A stretch of DNA of 64,000 bases from Campylobacterales bacterium (GCA_026390165.1 JAPLGM010000015.1:165345-229344), one strand, 5' to 3'; positions 1 through 8,580 are shown, numbered from the stretch's first letter. The notes: a model not told the origin generated them from the letters alone. Numbers and translations are program-made.

Positions 1-290
1 AGCAGATTAATAATGTAGCAGGTTTGCAATTTGAGGTCAATGCAACAGGGGGGGAGTCGTATCTCGTCCCTGTTACCTATCAAGTAAGTTATGTGAATTC
101 GACTGTTTCTCCATCCGATAGTAGCAGTAACACCGTCGCTGCAACATGGGTACTTGGCTCGTCAGGATCTATGACACCAAGTGCATCGGGAACGCAAACC
201 CACCTCAAACGTATTGTTGCAACAGCATCTGGAACGGCTCCCGATGTTGACATCACCCTCACATTTTTTAAATCGAACAAAGGGAACTAG
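1..290 (+). CDS. C-terminal part of a prepilin-like (MSHA pseudopilin) protein, cut by window edge
   Basis: The reading frame is open from the first bases and ends at a TAG at 288-290, so only the C-terminal part (about 95 residues) is visible. The residues are Ser/Thr/Gly-rich and beta-prone, with phrases such as NNVAGLQFEVNATGG and a closing ITLTFFKSNKGN. No N-terminal methylation motif is visible because the start lies outside the window. Its stop codon runs directly into the ATG of the next gene (TAGATG), which is clearly prepilin-like, so it is probably another minor pilin of the same MSHA-type operon (MshC/MshD position). The TTG at 24 is not a credible start, since the frame continues upstream. 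The family assignment is from context only. Confidence 0.55.
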   Translation, partial: QINNVAGLQFEVNATGGESYLVPVTYQVSYVNSTVSPSDSSSNTVAATWVLGSSGSMTPSASGTQTHLKRIVATASGTAPDVDITLTFFKSNKGN

Positions 291-1235
291 ATGAGTGCGA
301 ACCAGCAACGCAAAGGATTTACCTTTATAGAACTCCTCTTTGTCATAGTCATCTTAGGAATCGTAGGGGGGATGACTCTTGAAGCGGTGCGTCAGTATTA
401 CAATGGCATTTATCGCACTCAAGAGATTATGAAGAGGACAGAGACAGCCGATCATGTTTTGGATCAACTCAAGGGTTATTTTGAGTATGCACTCGATAGT
501 TCGATTGTAAATCTTGATAAACAAGGAGCTGCTAATGCGTGTTATGGTCCACCTATGCCCAATGATAGTGGAGACTATACCGTTGCATTCGTCGCAGTTG
601 ATCAGGACAGCTTGCGTACGATCGGGAATCGCCCTGGATGGAGCAGCGAAGTGTTACTTGGTGCAGGTAATACGATCCTAGCTGCCGATGCTAATTTCAC
701 GGCGGGAGATGGGATTATTACAGGATTGGGATCGACGTTGGCACAATCAGCCGTTTACGATGCCGACAGTGCCGATAATAATGCGTGTGTACGGTTTAAT
801 TTACATGCAGGAGATGGGACAAGTGGCTATCATAAAATGGATGCAGGTGCAAATCCGATTTCTTCAACAATATTGCAATTAAATCCAGACAACAACGCGA
901 CAGATGGGCATCGAAAGTATCTCTTGCGGACGGGGTATGCGTTTCAAGTTGAGCAAAGTAGTGTTACTCCTAATCCAGGAAATTTTTATATGTATACCAG
1001 TTTCCGTCCATGGCTAGGAGAGGAGTATAAAACTGATCCCACTAAAAAATATCTCTTAGCCGAAAAGGTCAACCATTTTTTCGTCGATTACGATATATCG
1101 ACCGCTTCGACTGCTTTAAGTGGAAAAGTGTGGCGTCTTAAGGTGTGTATGCAGGGGTTGGATGAAAACCTAAGCGATTCCGATTTAGATGCACTGCAAA
1201 TCTGCCGTGAAAGGAGCGTCCATGTCCGTTACTAA
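291..1235 (+). CDS. Prepilin-type minor pilin, MshO-like position
   Basis: The N-terminus carries a type III prepilin signal: a short basic leader (MSANQQRKG) followed by FTFIELLFVIVILGIVGG, with Glu at mature position 5. PilD/MshA-type prepilin peptidase would cut after Gly9 and methylate Phe. The remaining 290 residues form a globular domain with several cysteines. The ATG directly abuts the previous stop, and the end overlaps the next gene by 14 bases, so the three genes form one operon. In the Vibrio/Shewanella MSHA locus the order mshD-mshO-mshP-mshQ places an MshO-type minor pilin here. The prepilin class is certain; the MshO label is inferred from order. Confidence 0.85.
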   Translation: MSANQQRKGFTFIELLFVIVILGIVGGMTLEAVRQYYNGIYRTQEIMKRTETADHVLDQLKGYFEYALDSSIVNLDKQGAANACYGPPMPNDSGDYTVAFVAVDQDSLRTIGNRPGWSSEVLLGAGNTILAADANFTAGDGIITGLGSTLAQSAVYDADSADNNACVRFNLHAGDGTSGYHKMDAGANPISSTILQLNPDNNATDGHRKYLLRTGYAFQVEQSSVTPNPGNFYMYTSFRPWLGEEYKTDPTKKYLLAEKVNHFFVDYDISTASTALSGKVWRLKVCMQGLDENLSDSDLDALQICRERSVHVRY

Positions 1236-1692
1236 AAAACGTCGCGGTTTTGCGATGATTATGGCGATCTTCATCGTTCTCCTCGTCGCCGCTGGTGGGG
1301 CGTTACTCCTTAGCAATACCACCATAGGGGCAAAAGGGGTCAGTGACGCATATCTTCATACCCAAGCGGAGCTTTTGGCGGAGAGTGCGACCGAATTCGC
1401 CGTGATGCGGGCGCAAGGGTTTAATACAGCTGCAAGTGGGCATTGTCTTGAAAATCTCAATATTACGATTAATGATGCAAGTGGGAGTGCGATGTTTGAT
1501 GCGAATGTTTCCATGAGCTACTCATCTGATGCGTCTTTAGTAGCAAAGCCGGTATCTTGTAACAATTGGGTGGTGCTCGGTCCAAATGTTCCTCCTTTAC
1601 CGACGATGATATTGGTCGATGTAGCCGTAACCGATCATAACCTAACGACCGAACCTATCCGAGTGTTCAAACGTTCGTGGCAGAAATTGTGA
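1222..1692 (+). CDS. PilX/MshP-like minor pilus assembly protein
   Basis: The start is set at ATG 1222 because AAGGAG (1211-1216) lies just upstream and the protein then begins MSVTKKRRGFAMIMAIFIV, a basic leader followed by a hydrophobic segment; an upstream in-frame ATG at 1189 lacks these features. The hydrophobic segment resembles PilX/GspK/MshP proteins, which often lack Glu5, and here Met stands near that position. The text QAELLAESATEFAVMRAQ matches the helical spine typical of these proteins (the AESALE-like stretch). It overlaps the previous gene by 14 bases. After it the operon is interrupted by unrelated small genes before the MshQ-like adhesin at 3396. Confidence 0.75.
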   Translation: MSVTKKRRGFAMIMAIFIVLLVAAGGALLLSNTTIGAKGVSDAYLHTQAELLAESATEFAVMRAQGFNTAASGHCLENLNITINDASGSAMFDANVSMSYSSDASLVAKPVSCNNWVVLGPNVPPLPTMILVDVAVTDHNLTTEPIRVFKRSWQKL

Positions 1693-1713
1693 TGAAAATG
1701 ATTCTCGTTTTTT

Positions 1714-1740
1714 CTCGTTCCCACTTTCCAAGTGAGAGAG
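1714..1740. repeat. Degenerate GTTCC-type palindromic element
   Basis: After the MshP-like gene lies CTCGTTCCCACTTTCCAAGTGAGAG, in which CACTT pairs with AAGTG around a 3-base loop and the outer CTC/GAG also pair. It shares the TTTTTTCTCGTTCC start with the larger palindrome at 32949-33012, so both may be worn copies of one dispersed palindromic repeat. There is no T-run, so it is not a standard terminator. Confidence 0.35.
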
Positions 1741-1828
1741 CATTTCAAAATGAGATTGTTCAAAAATGGATTAGTTATTTTGTACTGCACCAGAGTATCC
1801 ATTGCATCAAAATAGAGGGGAAAGTAAA

Positions 1829-2122
1829 ATGATACAGCCAAATCAGATTATAGCTATTGAGCAAGCAGAGTATAGGGGAGACTATAAGATACGTTTAGTA
1901 TTCAATGATGAGAAAATTCAAATTATTGATTTTTATAATTTTATCGACTCATCGTATAATCCAGAGATTGTGAAATATAAAGATTTGGAATTGTTTAAAC
2001 AGTTTTCGATTACGGATGGTGATTTGGAATGGAATGATTACGATTTTTGTTTCCCGATTTCCGACTTGTATGAAAATAAAAACATTGGAACTTCTAATGA
2101 TGATTCCAATGTGGCAGCTTAA
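1829..2122 (+). CDS. DUF2442 family protein (orphan)
   Basis: The protein has 97 residues, taking ATG 1829 with GAGGGGAAA upstream. It contains the DUF2442 pattern: an N-terminal strand pair (KIRLVFNDEKIQIIDF), a middle part ending LELFKQFSI, and a C-terminal GDLEWNDYDFCFPISDLYE. These proteins are usually the partner of a DUF4160 protein and are suspected antitoxin or regulatory partners; a DUF4160/DUF2442 pair does occur at 33081-33570. Here the DUF4160 gene is missing and the next genes are an MNT/HEPN pair. The biochemical function is unknown. It sits within the run of small genes that splits the pilus operon. Confidence 0.7.
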   Translation: MIQPNQIIAIEQAEYRGDYKIRLVFNDEKIQIIDFYNFIDSSYNPEIVKYKDLELFKQFSITDGDLEWNDYDFCFPISDLYENKNIGTSNDDSNVAA

Positions 2123-2143
2123 AACTCCAAGGAGGATGAGATG
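2120..2143 (+). repeat. Copy 1 of a 24-bp direct repeat spanning stop, ribosome site and start codon
   Basis: The 24 bases from the DUF2442 stop codon to the MNT start codon match the 24 bases at 3375-3398 (RelE-like stop to MshQ-like start) at 20 positions, both containing CCAAGGAGGATGA. The two copies exactly bracket the MNT-HEPN-RelB-RelE block. A strong ribosome site could account for part of the match, but it extends to the stop codon. Confidence 0.5.
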
Positions 2144-2473
2144 ATATCTGATAACTTAAAAAATACCATCGTTTCTCAAATCAGTGCAGCGGTAAAACCT
2201 TTTGAAATTTTCCTTTTTGGTTCGCATGCGTACGGTATACCACATAAGGACAGTGATATTGATCTTCTGGTTGTCGTCGATAGCGATGTGATACCTCAAA
2301 GCTATGATGAAAAATCAAAAATTTATCTAAGTGTGAGTCGTTCAATAAGAGATGTAGAGCGGAAAATTCCGATTGATTTGATTGTTTATACGAAGCCGGA
2401 ATTTGAACGATTCAAAGAGGTAGGAAGTATTTTTTCACGTAGAATTTTAAAGGATGGAGTACGATTACTATGA
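2141..2473 (+). CDS. MNT-domain nucleotidyltransferase, antitoxin-type (MntA-like)
   Basis: This is a 110-residue minimal nucleotidyltransferase. The signature GSHAYGIPHKDSDIDLLV fits the GS-x10-DxD motif of pol-beta-type enzymes, with the two metal-binding Asp in DIDLLV; a third acid lies further on, near IDLIVYTKPEF. In type VII toxin-antitoxin systems MntA uses ATP to AMPylate the HEPN toxin HepT and silence it. The gene has a strong AAGGAGG site and its end overlaps the HEPN gene by 4 bases (ATGA), as in classic MNT-HEPN pairs. Motifs look complete, so it is predicted active. Confidence 0.85.
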   Translation: MISDNLKNTIVSQISAAVKPFEIFLFGSHAYGIPHKDSDIDLLVVVDSDVIPQSYDEKSKIYLSVSRSIRDVERKIPIDLIVYTKPEFERFKEVGSIFSRRILKDGVRLL

Positions 2474-2877
2474 AATTTATGACTGGAGAGTGGTTTAAAG
2501 CTGCCGAAATGGATTTGATGACTATCGAAGAAATAAAAGATAATGAGCATTTGACGACCATTATCGCTTTTCATGCGCAACAATGTATCGAAAAAGTTTT
2601 TAAAGCGGTTATTGAAGAATATGATTTGGGTGAGCATAGAATTCACAGTCTCATTAAACTACGGGCAGTTATAGCTAATATTTTGCCTTTACCATTTGAT
2701 GAAGATACCCTTGGATTAATTAATCAGCTCTATATCGAATCACGTTATCCAGGTGATCTAGGACTTCTTCCAACTGGTCGTCCAACGTGTAAGCAAGCAA
2801 AAGTTTTTTATACAACGGCGCAACAAATATATGATGATGTGAAACAATTTTTTGAAAATAATCCCCAAGGAGAATAA
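2470..2877 (+). CDS. HEPN-domain protein, partner of the MNT protein
   Basis: This 135-residue helical protein shows the HEPN (PF05168-type) pattern: WFKAAEMDL at the N-terminus, then FHAQQCIEKVFKAVI, HSLIKL, and YIESRYPGD followed by a C-terminal helix. It is translationally coupled to the MNT gene (ATGA overlap). In many such pairs the HEPN partner is an RNase toxin with an RX4-6H motif. I cannot find an Arg-x(4-6)-His in this sequence, so the ribonuclease activity may be absent or use other residues, and this subfamily may do something else. The pairing is well supported; toxicity is inference. Confidence 0.8.
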   Translation: MKFMTGEWFKAAEMDLMTIEEIKDNEHLTTIIAFHAQQCIEKVFKAVIEEYDLGEHRIHSLIKLRAVIANILPLPFDEDTLGLINQLYIESRYPGDLGLLPTGRPTCKQAKVFYTTAQQIYDDVKQFFENNPQGE

Positions 2878-2878
2878 A

Positions 2879-3121
2879 ATGAAAACCGTATTATTAGAAA
2901 TAGAAGACAGTAAGTTTGATCAGTTCATGGCGGTGATAAGTGCCCTGAAAAGTGATATAGTGAAAAAGTTTGAAGTAAAGAAAAAAGAAGACGATGAGGC
3001 GATCGATGAGCAGCATTGTTTGGAGGTGCTTGACAAAATTAATCGTGGAGACTATAGGAGCTTTGAACCGATTGGCGATATTGATGAATATATAGCGGAA
3101 CTCAAAAATGCAATTAGTTAA
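2879..3121 (+). CDS. Small acidic protein, RelB-type antitoxin candidate
   Basis: It has 80 residues, taking ATG 2879 preceded by CCAAGGAG. The sequence is highly charged, with MKTVLLEIEDSKFDQFM at the start and a C-terminal helix ending DEYIAELKNAIS. It overlaps the following toxin-like gene by 14 bases, the usual antitoxin-toxin layout. A beta-strand plus helix N-terminus could be a ribbon-helix-helix or Phd-like fold, but no family motif is decisive. Annotation as an antitoxin rests on position and size. Confidence 0.6.
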   Translation: MKTVLLEIEDSKFDQFMAVISALKSDIVKKFEVKKKEDDEAIDEQHCLEVLDKINRGDYRSFEPIGDIDEYIAELKNAIS

Positions 3122-3377
3122 AGAAAAAAGTTATCCCAAAAGGGAGTTTAAGTTTTTCAAAAAGCATCCCGATTTACTTGAGAAATATGGAATTATTTTG
3201 AAAAAGCTTGAAAACGATCCGTTTGAGCCTTCATTGAAATTGCACAAACTTCAAGGCAATTTAGAGAAGTTTCATGCGGTTCGTTTAACCTACGAATACC
3301 GAATAGTGTTGATTTTACAGATTGTTGATGAACAAATTGTATTAGTCGATATCGGCACACACGACGATGTGTATTAA
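3108..3377 (+). CDS. RelE/YafQ-family mRNA interferase-like toxin
   Basis: This basic 89-residue protein has the RelE-superfamily layout: an N-terminal helix pair (FKFFKKHPDLLEKYGIILKKLE), then DPFEPSLKLHKLQG, the core RLTYEYRIVLIL, and an end VDIGTHDDVY. The closing IGTHDDVY is typical of YafQ/RelE proteins, where the late His/Tyr takes part in ribosome-dependent mRNA cleavage. It overlaps the upstream antitoxin candidate by 14 bases. It lies directly before the MshQ-like gene, whose ribosome site immediately follows its stop, so the adhesin may be expressed from the toxin-antitoxin transcript. Confidence 0.8.
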   Translation: MQLVKEKSYPKREFKFFKKHPDLLEKYGIILKKLENDPFEPSLKLHKLQGNLEKFHAVRLTYEYRIVLILQIVDEQIVLVDIGTHDDVY

Positions 3378-3398
3378 AGTCCCAAGGAGGATGAAATG
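3375..3398 (+). repeat. Copy 2 of the 24-bp direct repeat
   Basis: See the copy at 2120-2143: 20 of 24 positions match, including CCAAGGAGGATGA. This copy contains the RelE-like stop codon, the ribosome site and the start codon of the MshQ-like adhesin gene, marking the right border of the inserted block. Confidence 0.5.
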
Positions 3399-6300
3399 AA
3401 ACCTTTTAAACTTTTGTCGCGGCTGTTTGCCGTATTTGGTGTGGTGATGATGTTTGCTGTTTCGGGATGGGGGGATCCAAGTAATAATCCCATTGTGTCG
3501 CTAAGTTGTAGTCCAAATCCGATAACGGAAGGGACAAGTGGCACGACAAATGTTACATGTACGGTCAATATTAATGTTGCACCAAATAAAGGAGAGTTGA
3601 AGTTAAAGATTAAGACTACAAATGGAACGGCTACAACGGCTGATTCTGACTATCAATCTTTAAGCCAAAATTTTTCATTTACTGAGGGCACTTCTCCATC
3701 AGCTCAAAATTTCACAGTGAAAGTGGTTGGCGATACGAGTATTGAACCAAATGAAACCTTTACTGTATCTGTTACTGATAATGGTACGAGTTCATCTCAA
3801 AATTTTACTCTTCCTAGCAATAATACGATTACAATCACTAATGATGATGACCTTTCATGCTCGTCTTTACAAGCTTCAGACAATTTGACAAGTGCGCATA
3901 CCTCTTACAGTAATAGTTCTCATTATAACCAAAGTGATTGGAATGTCGGTCCAAGTGCAACGTCTGGAACATTAGCCAGAGCGTATAAATTTAGTGTCAA
4001 TGGTGCAGGAAGTGTTGCTATTAATTTAACTCGTATTGATAATAGTCAAGCAAAATTTAGTGTTGCGCAAGGTTCCTGTCCGACAACTTTAGATGGTTTA
4101 ACAACATCAACACAAACGATGAGCGGTGCCGGTGATATTTATGTTTATATTTATTATGTGGCAGGAAGTAATAATAACATTGAACATCAGCTTGATGTTG
4201 TTTTTACCCCTTCAGTTGTAAACATAGCTCCTACTGCCAATGCAGGGACTGATCAATCTGTCACAGCTGGAGCTAATGTTACTCTTAATGGAAATGGCAG
4301 TAGTGATTCTGACGGGTCAATTTCTAGTTATTCATGGAAAGAAGGTGTGACATCTTTAAGTACTAGCGTTAGTTTTAGTAAAAGTGATTTTTCTGTAGGA
4401 ACACATACAATTACCTTAACTGTTACAGATAATGGGGGTCTTACTAATACTGATACTGTTGTTATAACCGTCAATGCTGCCGCAAACATAGTTCCAACAG
4501 CCAATGCAGGGGCTGATCAATCTGTCACAGCTGGAGCTAATGTTACTCTTAATGGAAATGGCAGTAGTGATTCTGACGGCACAATCTCTAGCTATTCATG
4601 GAAAGAAGGTACGACATCTTTAAGTACTAGCGTTAGTTTTAGTAAAAGTGATTTTTCTGTAGGAACACATACTATTACTTTGACAGTTACCGATAATAGC
4701 GGTGCTACTAATACTGATACCGTTGTTATTACGGTAAATGCTTCGGGAACAGTGACAAAACCCTATGCTCAGTGCGGATTATTTTCCAGCGTATTGACAT
4801 CGTATGATAAAATTGTGACGGGGGGAAATAATATTCAGGTTTGTTCCGAAACAGTCCTCTCTTACCCTTCTTCTACGCCTACGCCGACAATAGCATGTAA
4901 TGCTTCTGGATGTGGAAGTGGAAGCTGTAGCCGTATTGATCCCCCTGCAGATCGGTATACTGCAACATTCCCTCCTTTACCATCTACATTTTTGGATATT
5001 ACTACAGACACGGTTTATACACCTAACCAAACGTATAGCGATGGTACAGTTAATGAATATCGAGTGTTTGGGGATGTCAGGGTTTCTGGAAACAGTGGAC
5101 GGACTATTACCTTTGCTCCTGGAGATTATTATTTCAATACATTGGTATTTCCAGATAACAATGCCAAAATTGCTGTGTCTGGAGATGGGCTTGTTCGGAT
5201 TTTTGTAAAAAGTGATATGACGTTGGACAAAAATGTGTATGAAATTAATACAGGTGGTACTCCCGATCAACTCTTTATTTATGTCGGCGGTAATTTGACA
5301 CTGGCTAGTAGTGGTGGAGGAAATGGGGGCTTACAAGCTTATTTTTATGTCAAAGAATCAACAACATTTGAAGGGAATTCACAGTGGTCATTGACGGGTG
5401 GTATAACGTCGGAAGGACCGATTCAAATAAACGGGCAAAACCCTGATTTTATTGCTTACAGTGGTGGTGCAGGCGGTGGATATGGCGATTGTAATGTGAA
5501 GGTAGGATTTGATAGACAAGTTTATCAAACATCTGAAGATACAACCTTACCTTATGATGAATCGAGCCAAGTTACCCTAACAGTCAAACTCTCCCACACT
5601 GTCAGTTACCCAGTAACCGTCTCCTATAGAACATATGATGGAACAAATGCCAATCCTGTAAACAACGCCATCGCAACCTCCAGTGGCGGAACCGATTATT
5701 ACTCCCAAAATAGTTTACTGACATTTGCTGCAGGGGAGATAAGTAAAGATATCAACATCTCGATTATCCATGACGAACCAATCGAACCCGATGAAAATTT
5801 TACAGTTGTCCTTACGAATCCCAAGCCCTCAGCGACTGTCCAATTAGATACAAATTCAACGGCGACTGTGACGATTCTTGGACAGACGACGGCACCGGTG
5901 TGTTATGCGGATAATTTTGACTCAGGGACTGCGATAGGGAATAGCTGGCGTGTTCTTAAAAGCAGTGGAACTTATACTCCTGATTATGTGAATGGACGGA
6001 TGCAACTGACAGATAATAATACATATCGAGCGACGGCGATTACTAAAGATTATCAATTTCGTGCATCGCAAAATCTTATTATTGCCGAATTTACCCACTA
6101 TGCGTATGGGGGGGGAAACGGTGCAGATGGGATCGCAATGGTTCTGTATGATTCAGCGATTGGAGCGAATCCGACGGTTGGGGCATTTGGGGGATCATTG
6201 GGATACGCACAAAAGTGTCAAAATGGTGTTGCAGGCTGTTCAAGTGACTGTACCGTTGCGGGTGGTTGCCCTGGATTTCAAGGGGGATGGCTTGGTCTTG

Positions 6301-8558
6301 GAATTGACGAATATGGGAATTATTCTAATCCTAGCGAGGGGCGTTTAGGAACAGGTACAAACAGTGGAGCTCATGCGGATTCTGTTGCGATACGGGGGTC
6401 AGCGAGCGGATCGAGTCCGTACACTTTTTTAGCTGGATCGGGAACGTTAACTTCATCAATTGATTCCGGTTCAACATCAACATCGTCGCCTTTACCGGGG
6501 GATAAATTTCGTATGACGGTCGATGGGCGAGACCCAGCCCATCTTTTTATCACGCTGGAGCGAAAATTAACAACTGGAAGTTATCAAACGGTAATTAATA
6601 AATTTGATGCCGTAGCTTCTCAAGGAGCTAGTCCCGCATACGTTCGTCTTGCATTGACAGGTTCAACGGGGGCATCGAATAATATTCACGAAATAGATGA
6701 TCTAACTGTATCGGGTATATGTGTACCCTATACAACAGAGACTACTGCGGGTGTCTTTGATGCGTGGGATACATCGCGCTCGGTGAGTGACCGCAATATT
6801 TCAACTAACATTGCGAGTCAAAATTTTAATTTGACAATCGCCAGTTTAAATAGTGCTAATAATGGAGTTCAAGCCAAGGGATCGGGTAGAGGTGCTTATT
6901 ATCGCTTATGGGATTCAATAGCAAATACCAATAGAACGCCGTACGCCTTTTTTGATGCCAACGCAAGTGCATCGATACAACCGGCGTTTAATCTTGCCAC
7001 AGCCACCAAAGATATGAAAGTAGAGTTTAAATTCTGTGCCGATTATAATGGAACAGCGTATGATGTGAAGCAAGATATTACGTGTACATCTCAAAATATA
7101 TGCCATCCTACCTTAGTGACAACAAATACCCCATGTTATCGTGAAAAGTTTAGTACGGATAATTTTGCTATCCGCCCCGATCATTTTGAATTTTCAGCAC
7201 CAATAGCTAATATGAGATCGGGAGAAGATTATAATTTGACTCTGGACGCGAAAGATTACAGTGGTGCAAATACGCAAGAGTATAATCAAAGTATTTCCAG
7301 CCTCACAAAAGTACCTTCGATATGGTGGCAAAGAGATTCTAATACACAGCTCAATACAATAACCTACCCAGTGCATGGATCGATAGTTGCAGCAGCAGGT
7401 GATTGGAATTTGAGTAATGGAACGGGTTCTGTACCTATTCAGTTTAGCGATGTTGGAAAGTTTACATTGGATTTGAATGATACTAACTGGGCAGCTGTTG
7501 ATATTGATGATACCGCTTTATCATTGCGAACGATTCATGGTGAAGGAAATGTAACATTTATTCCATGGGATTTTAATATCACTGCTGCAATGATTACAAA
7601 TAATAAAGGAGTTTTTCCGTCCTTTACCTATCTCTCCAATGATTTAAATATGTCGGCGAGAATCCCAATGAGTGTGTCAGCGAAGAATAAGCAGCATGTT
7701 ACAACACAAAACTATGCTAATAATATGTATGAACGAAATATTACGATTACCCCATTTATTTCTTCGGTTGCTGCGAATACAGCAGGATTGACCCCTTTAG
7801 TACTAGCAATTAGTAATATGGATGCAAACTTTACAGCTGGAACTAAATCGATTGCCTATAATGATGCGATTGTGTCACGGTTTAATTTTAATCGAAATCA
7901 AACGCAAGCCATATCACCATTTGATATAAATAGTTCTAATGGTATTGGTAACGATGTTAATCTTACAATTATCGATACAGACAGTGTCTATGGAGATAAA
8001 AATCAAACGTTAGATGGGAACGCCACCTTCGTCTACGGCAGAATCATCCCCCGTGACATCCGTGTCTTCGGAAACACGGCAGACGCTATCGCAAACGGTT
8101 GGTATGAGGTCTATAACGCGCCGACATTAGCAGCTACAGCACTCTCTCCAAGCCGTAATGATGCAATGTGGTATATTAATAAACTCCATAACGACACAAT
8201 CGATGGCGATGCGAATGTGACCTATTTGGATTCAACGGCGCAAACTATTGGAACAGTAGCGGGGACGGATGGGATGGAAGATTATAATTTCGGTCACGCC
8301 AATGCAGCTCCTTACAGTGCCAAAGCCCATATCAATACCGAGTCATGGTTATGGTACGGAGCGACGGCATTGCCGTATAGTGATCCATCAGGAGCAAACT
8401 TAAATTGTTTAACCCATCCGTGTTTTAATATCAGTATCGTCCCTCCCATAGGTGCATCAGGCAGTGCCAAAGATACGTCTAGTAGTACTACTAAAACAAG
8501 CAAGCAAACGACAAAAACACCGGGGCTTATATACGATTACGCCCCAGCTACACGCTAA
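3396..8558 (+). CDS. MshQ-like giant surface adhesin with Calx-beta, PKD and lectin-like domains
   Basis: The 1720-residue exported protein starts with a Sec signal peptide (residues 1-26, ending SGWG). In order: a Calx-beta-like domain (about 35-150, with DYQSLSQNFSFTEG and NDDD), a beta domain, two nearly identical 88-residue PKD domains (about 276-450), an MshQ-type N-terminal module (about 455-700), a second Calx-beta (about 705-830, with EPDENFTVVL), an L-type-lectin-like domain (about 835-1110, with GADGIAMVLYD and WLGLGIDEYGN), and a long C-terminal region resembling the DUF6701 part of MshQ. Cysteine pairs are frequent, which fits an extracellular protein. Position after the MshO/MshP-like genes supports a pilus-associated adhesin. 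The binding target is unknown. Confidence 0.75.
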   Translation: MKPFKLLSRLFAVFGVVMMFAVSGWGDPSNNPIVSLSCSPNPITEGTSGTTNVTCTVNINVAPNKGELKLKIKTTNGTATTADSDYQSLSQNFSFTEGTSPSAQNFTVKVVGDTSIEPNETFTVSVTDNGTSSSQNFTLPSNNTITITNDDDLSCSSLQASDNLTSAHTSYSNSSHYNQSDWNVGPSATSGTLARAYKFSVNGAGSVAINLTRIDNSQAKFSVAQGSCPTTLDGLTTSTQTMSGAGDIYVYIYYVAGSNNNIEHQLDVVFTPSVVNIAPTANAGTDQSVTAGANVTLNGNGSSDSDGSISSYSWKEGVTSLSTSVSFSKSDFSVGTHTITLTVTDNGGLTNTDTVVITVNAAANIVPTANAGADQSVTAGANVTLNGNGSSDSDGTISSYSWKEGTTSLSTSVSFSKSDFSVGTHTITLTVTDNSGATNTDTVVITVNASGTVTKPYAQCGLFSSVLTSYDKIVTGGNNIQVCSETVLSYPSSTPTPTIACNASGCGSGSCSRIDPPADRYTATFPPLPSTFLDITTDTVYTPNQTYSDGTVNEYRVFGDVRVSGNSGRTITFAPGDYYFNTLVFPDNNAKIAVSGDGLVRIFVKSDMTLDKNVYEINTGGTPDQLFIYVGGNLTLASSGGGNGGLQAYFYVKESTTFEGNSQWSLTGGITSEGPIQINGQNPDFIAYSGGAGGGYGDCNVKVGFDRQVYQTSEDTTLPYDESSQVTLTVKLSHTVSYPVTVSYRTYDGTNANPVNNAIATSSGGTDYYSQNSLLTFAAGEISKDINISIIHDEPIEPDENFTVVLTNPKPSATVQLDTNSTATVTILGQTTAPVCYADNFDSGTAIGNSWRVLKSSGTYTPDYVNGRMQLTDNNTYRATAITKDYQFRASQNLIIAEFTHYAYGGGNGADGIAMVLYDSAIGANPTVGAFGGSLGYAQKCQNGVAGCSSDCTVAGGCPGFQGGWLGLGIDEYGNYSNPSEGRLGTGTNSGAHADSVAIRGSASGSSPYTFLAGSGTLTSSIDSGSTSTSSPLPGDKFRMTVDGRDPAHLFITLERKLTTGSYQTVINKFDAVASQGASPAYVRLALTGSTGASNNIHEIDDLTVSGICVPYTTETTAGVFDAWDTSRSVSDRNISTNIASQNFNLTIASLNSANNGVQAKGSGRGAYYRLWDSIANTNRTPYAFFDANASASIQPAFNLATATKDMKVEFKFCADYNGTAYDVKQDITCTSQNICHPTLVTTNTPCYREKFSTDNFAIRPDHFEFSAPIANMRSGEDYNLTLDAKDYSGANTQEYNQSISSLTKVPSIWWQRDSNTQLNTITYPVHGSIVAAAGDWNLSNGTGSVPIQFSDVGKFTLDLNDTNWAAVDIDDTALSLRTIHGEGNVTFIPWDFNITAAMITNNKGVFPSFTYLSNDLNMSARIPMSVSAKNKQHVTTQNYANNMYERNITITPFISSVAANTAGLTPLVLAISNMDANFTAGTKSIAYNDAIVSRFNFNRNQTQAISPFDINSSNGIGNDVNLTIIDTDSVYGDKNQTLDGNATFVYGRIIPRDIRVFGNTADAIANGWYEVYNAPTLAATALSPSRNDAMWYINKLHNDTIDGDANVTYLDSTAQTIGTVAGTDGMEDYNFGHANAAPYSAKAHINTESWLWYGATALPYSDPSGANLNCLTHPCFNISIVPPIGASGSAKDTSSSTTKTSKQTTKTPGLIYDYAPATR
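4221..4748 (+). repeat. Two in-frame tandem copies of an 88-codon PKD module
   Basis: Units 4221-4484 and 4485-4748 are nearly identical at DNA level over most of their length, including silent positions (for example GATCAATCTGTCACAGCTGG in both). This points to a recent duplication inside the adhesin gene. Each unit encodes a PKD domain from NIxPTANAGxDQSV to TDTVVITVNA. Confidence 0.9.
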
Positions 8559-8580
8559 CATTCCCCCTTTAGTGGGAATG
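8559..8580 (+). terminator. Hairpin directly after the adhesin gene
   Basis: CATTCCC (8559-8565) pairs with GGGAATG (8574-8580) around an 8-base loop and begins on the base after the stop codon. The T-run is poor, so it may be a weak terminator or an mRNA 3' stabiliser. The rest of the gap to 8819 shows no convincing gene. Confidence 0.45.

Noticed and set aside
4221..4748. Possible CRISPR-like or direct-repeat array
   Set aside because: The repeat is an in-frame 88-codon PKD duplication without spacers.
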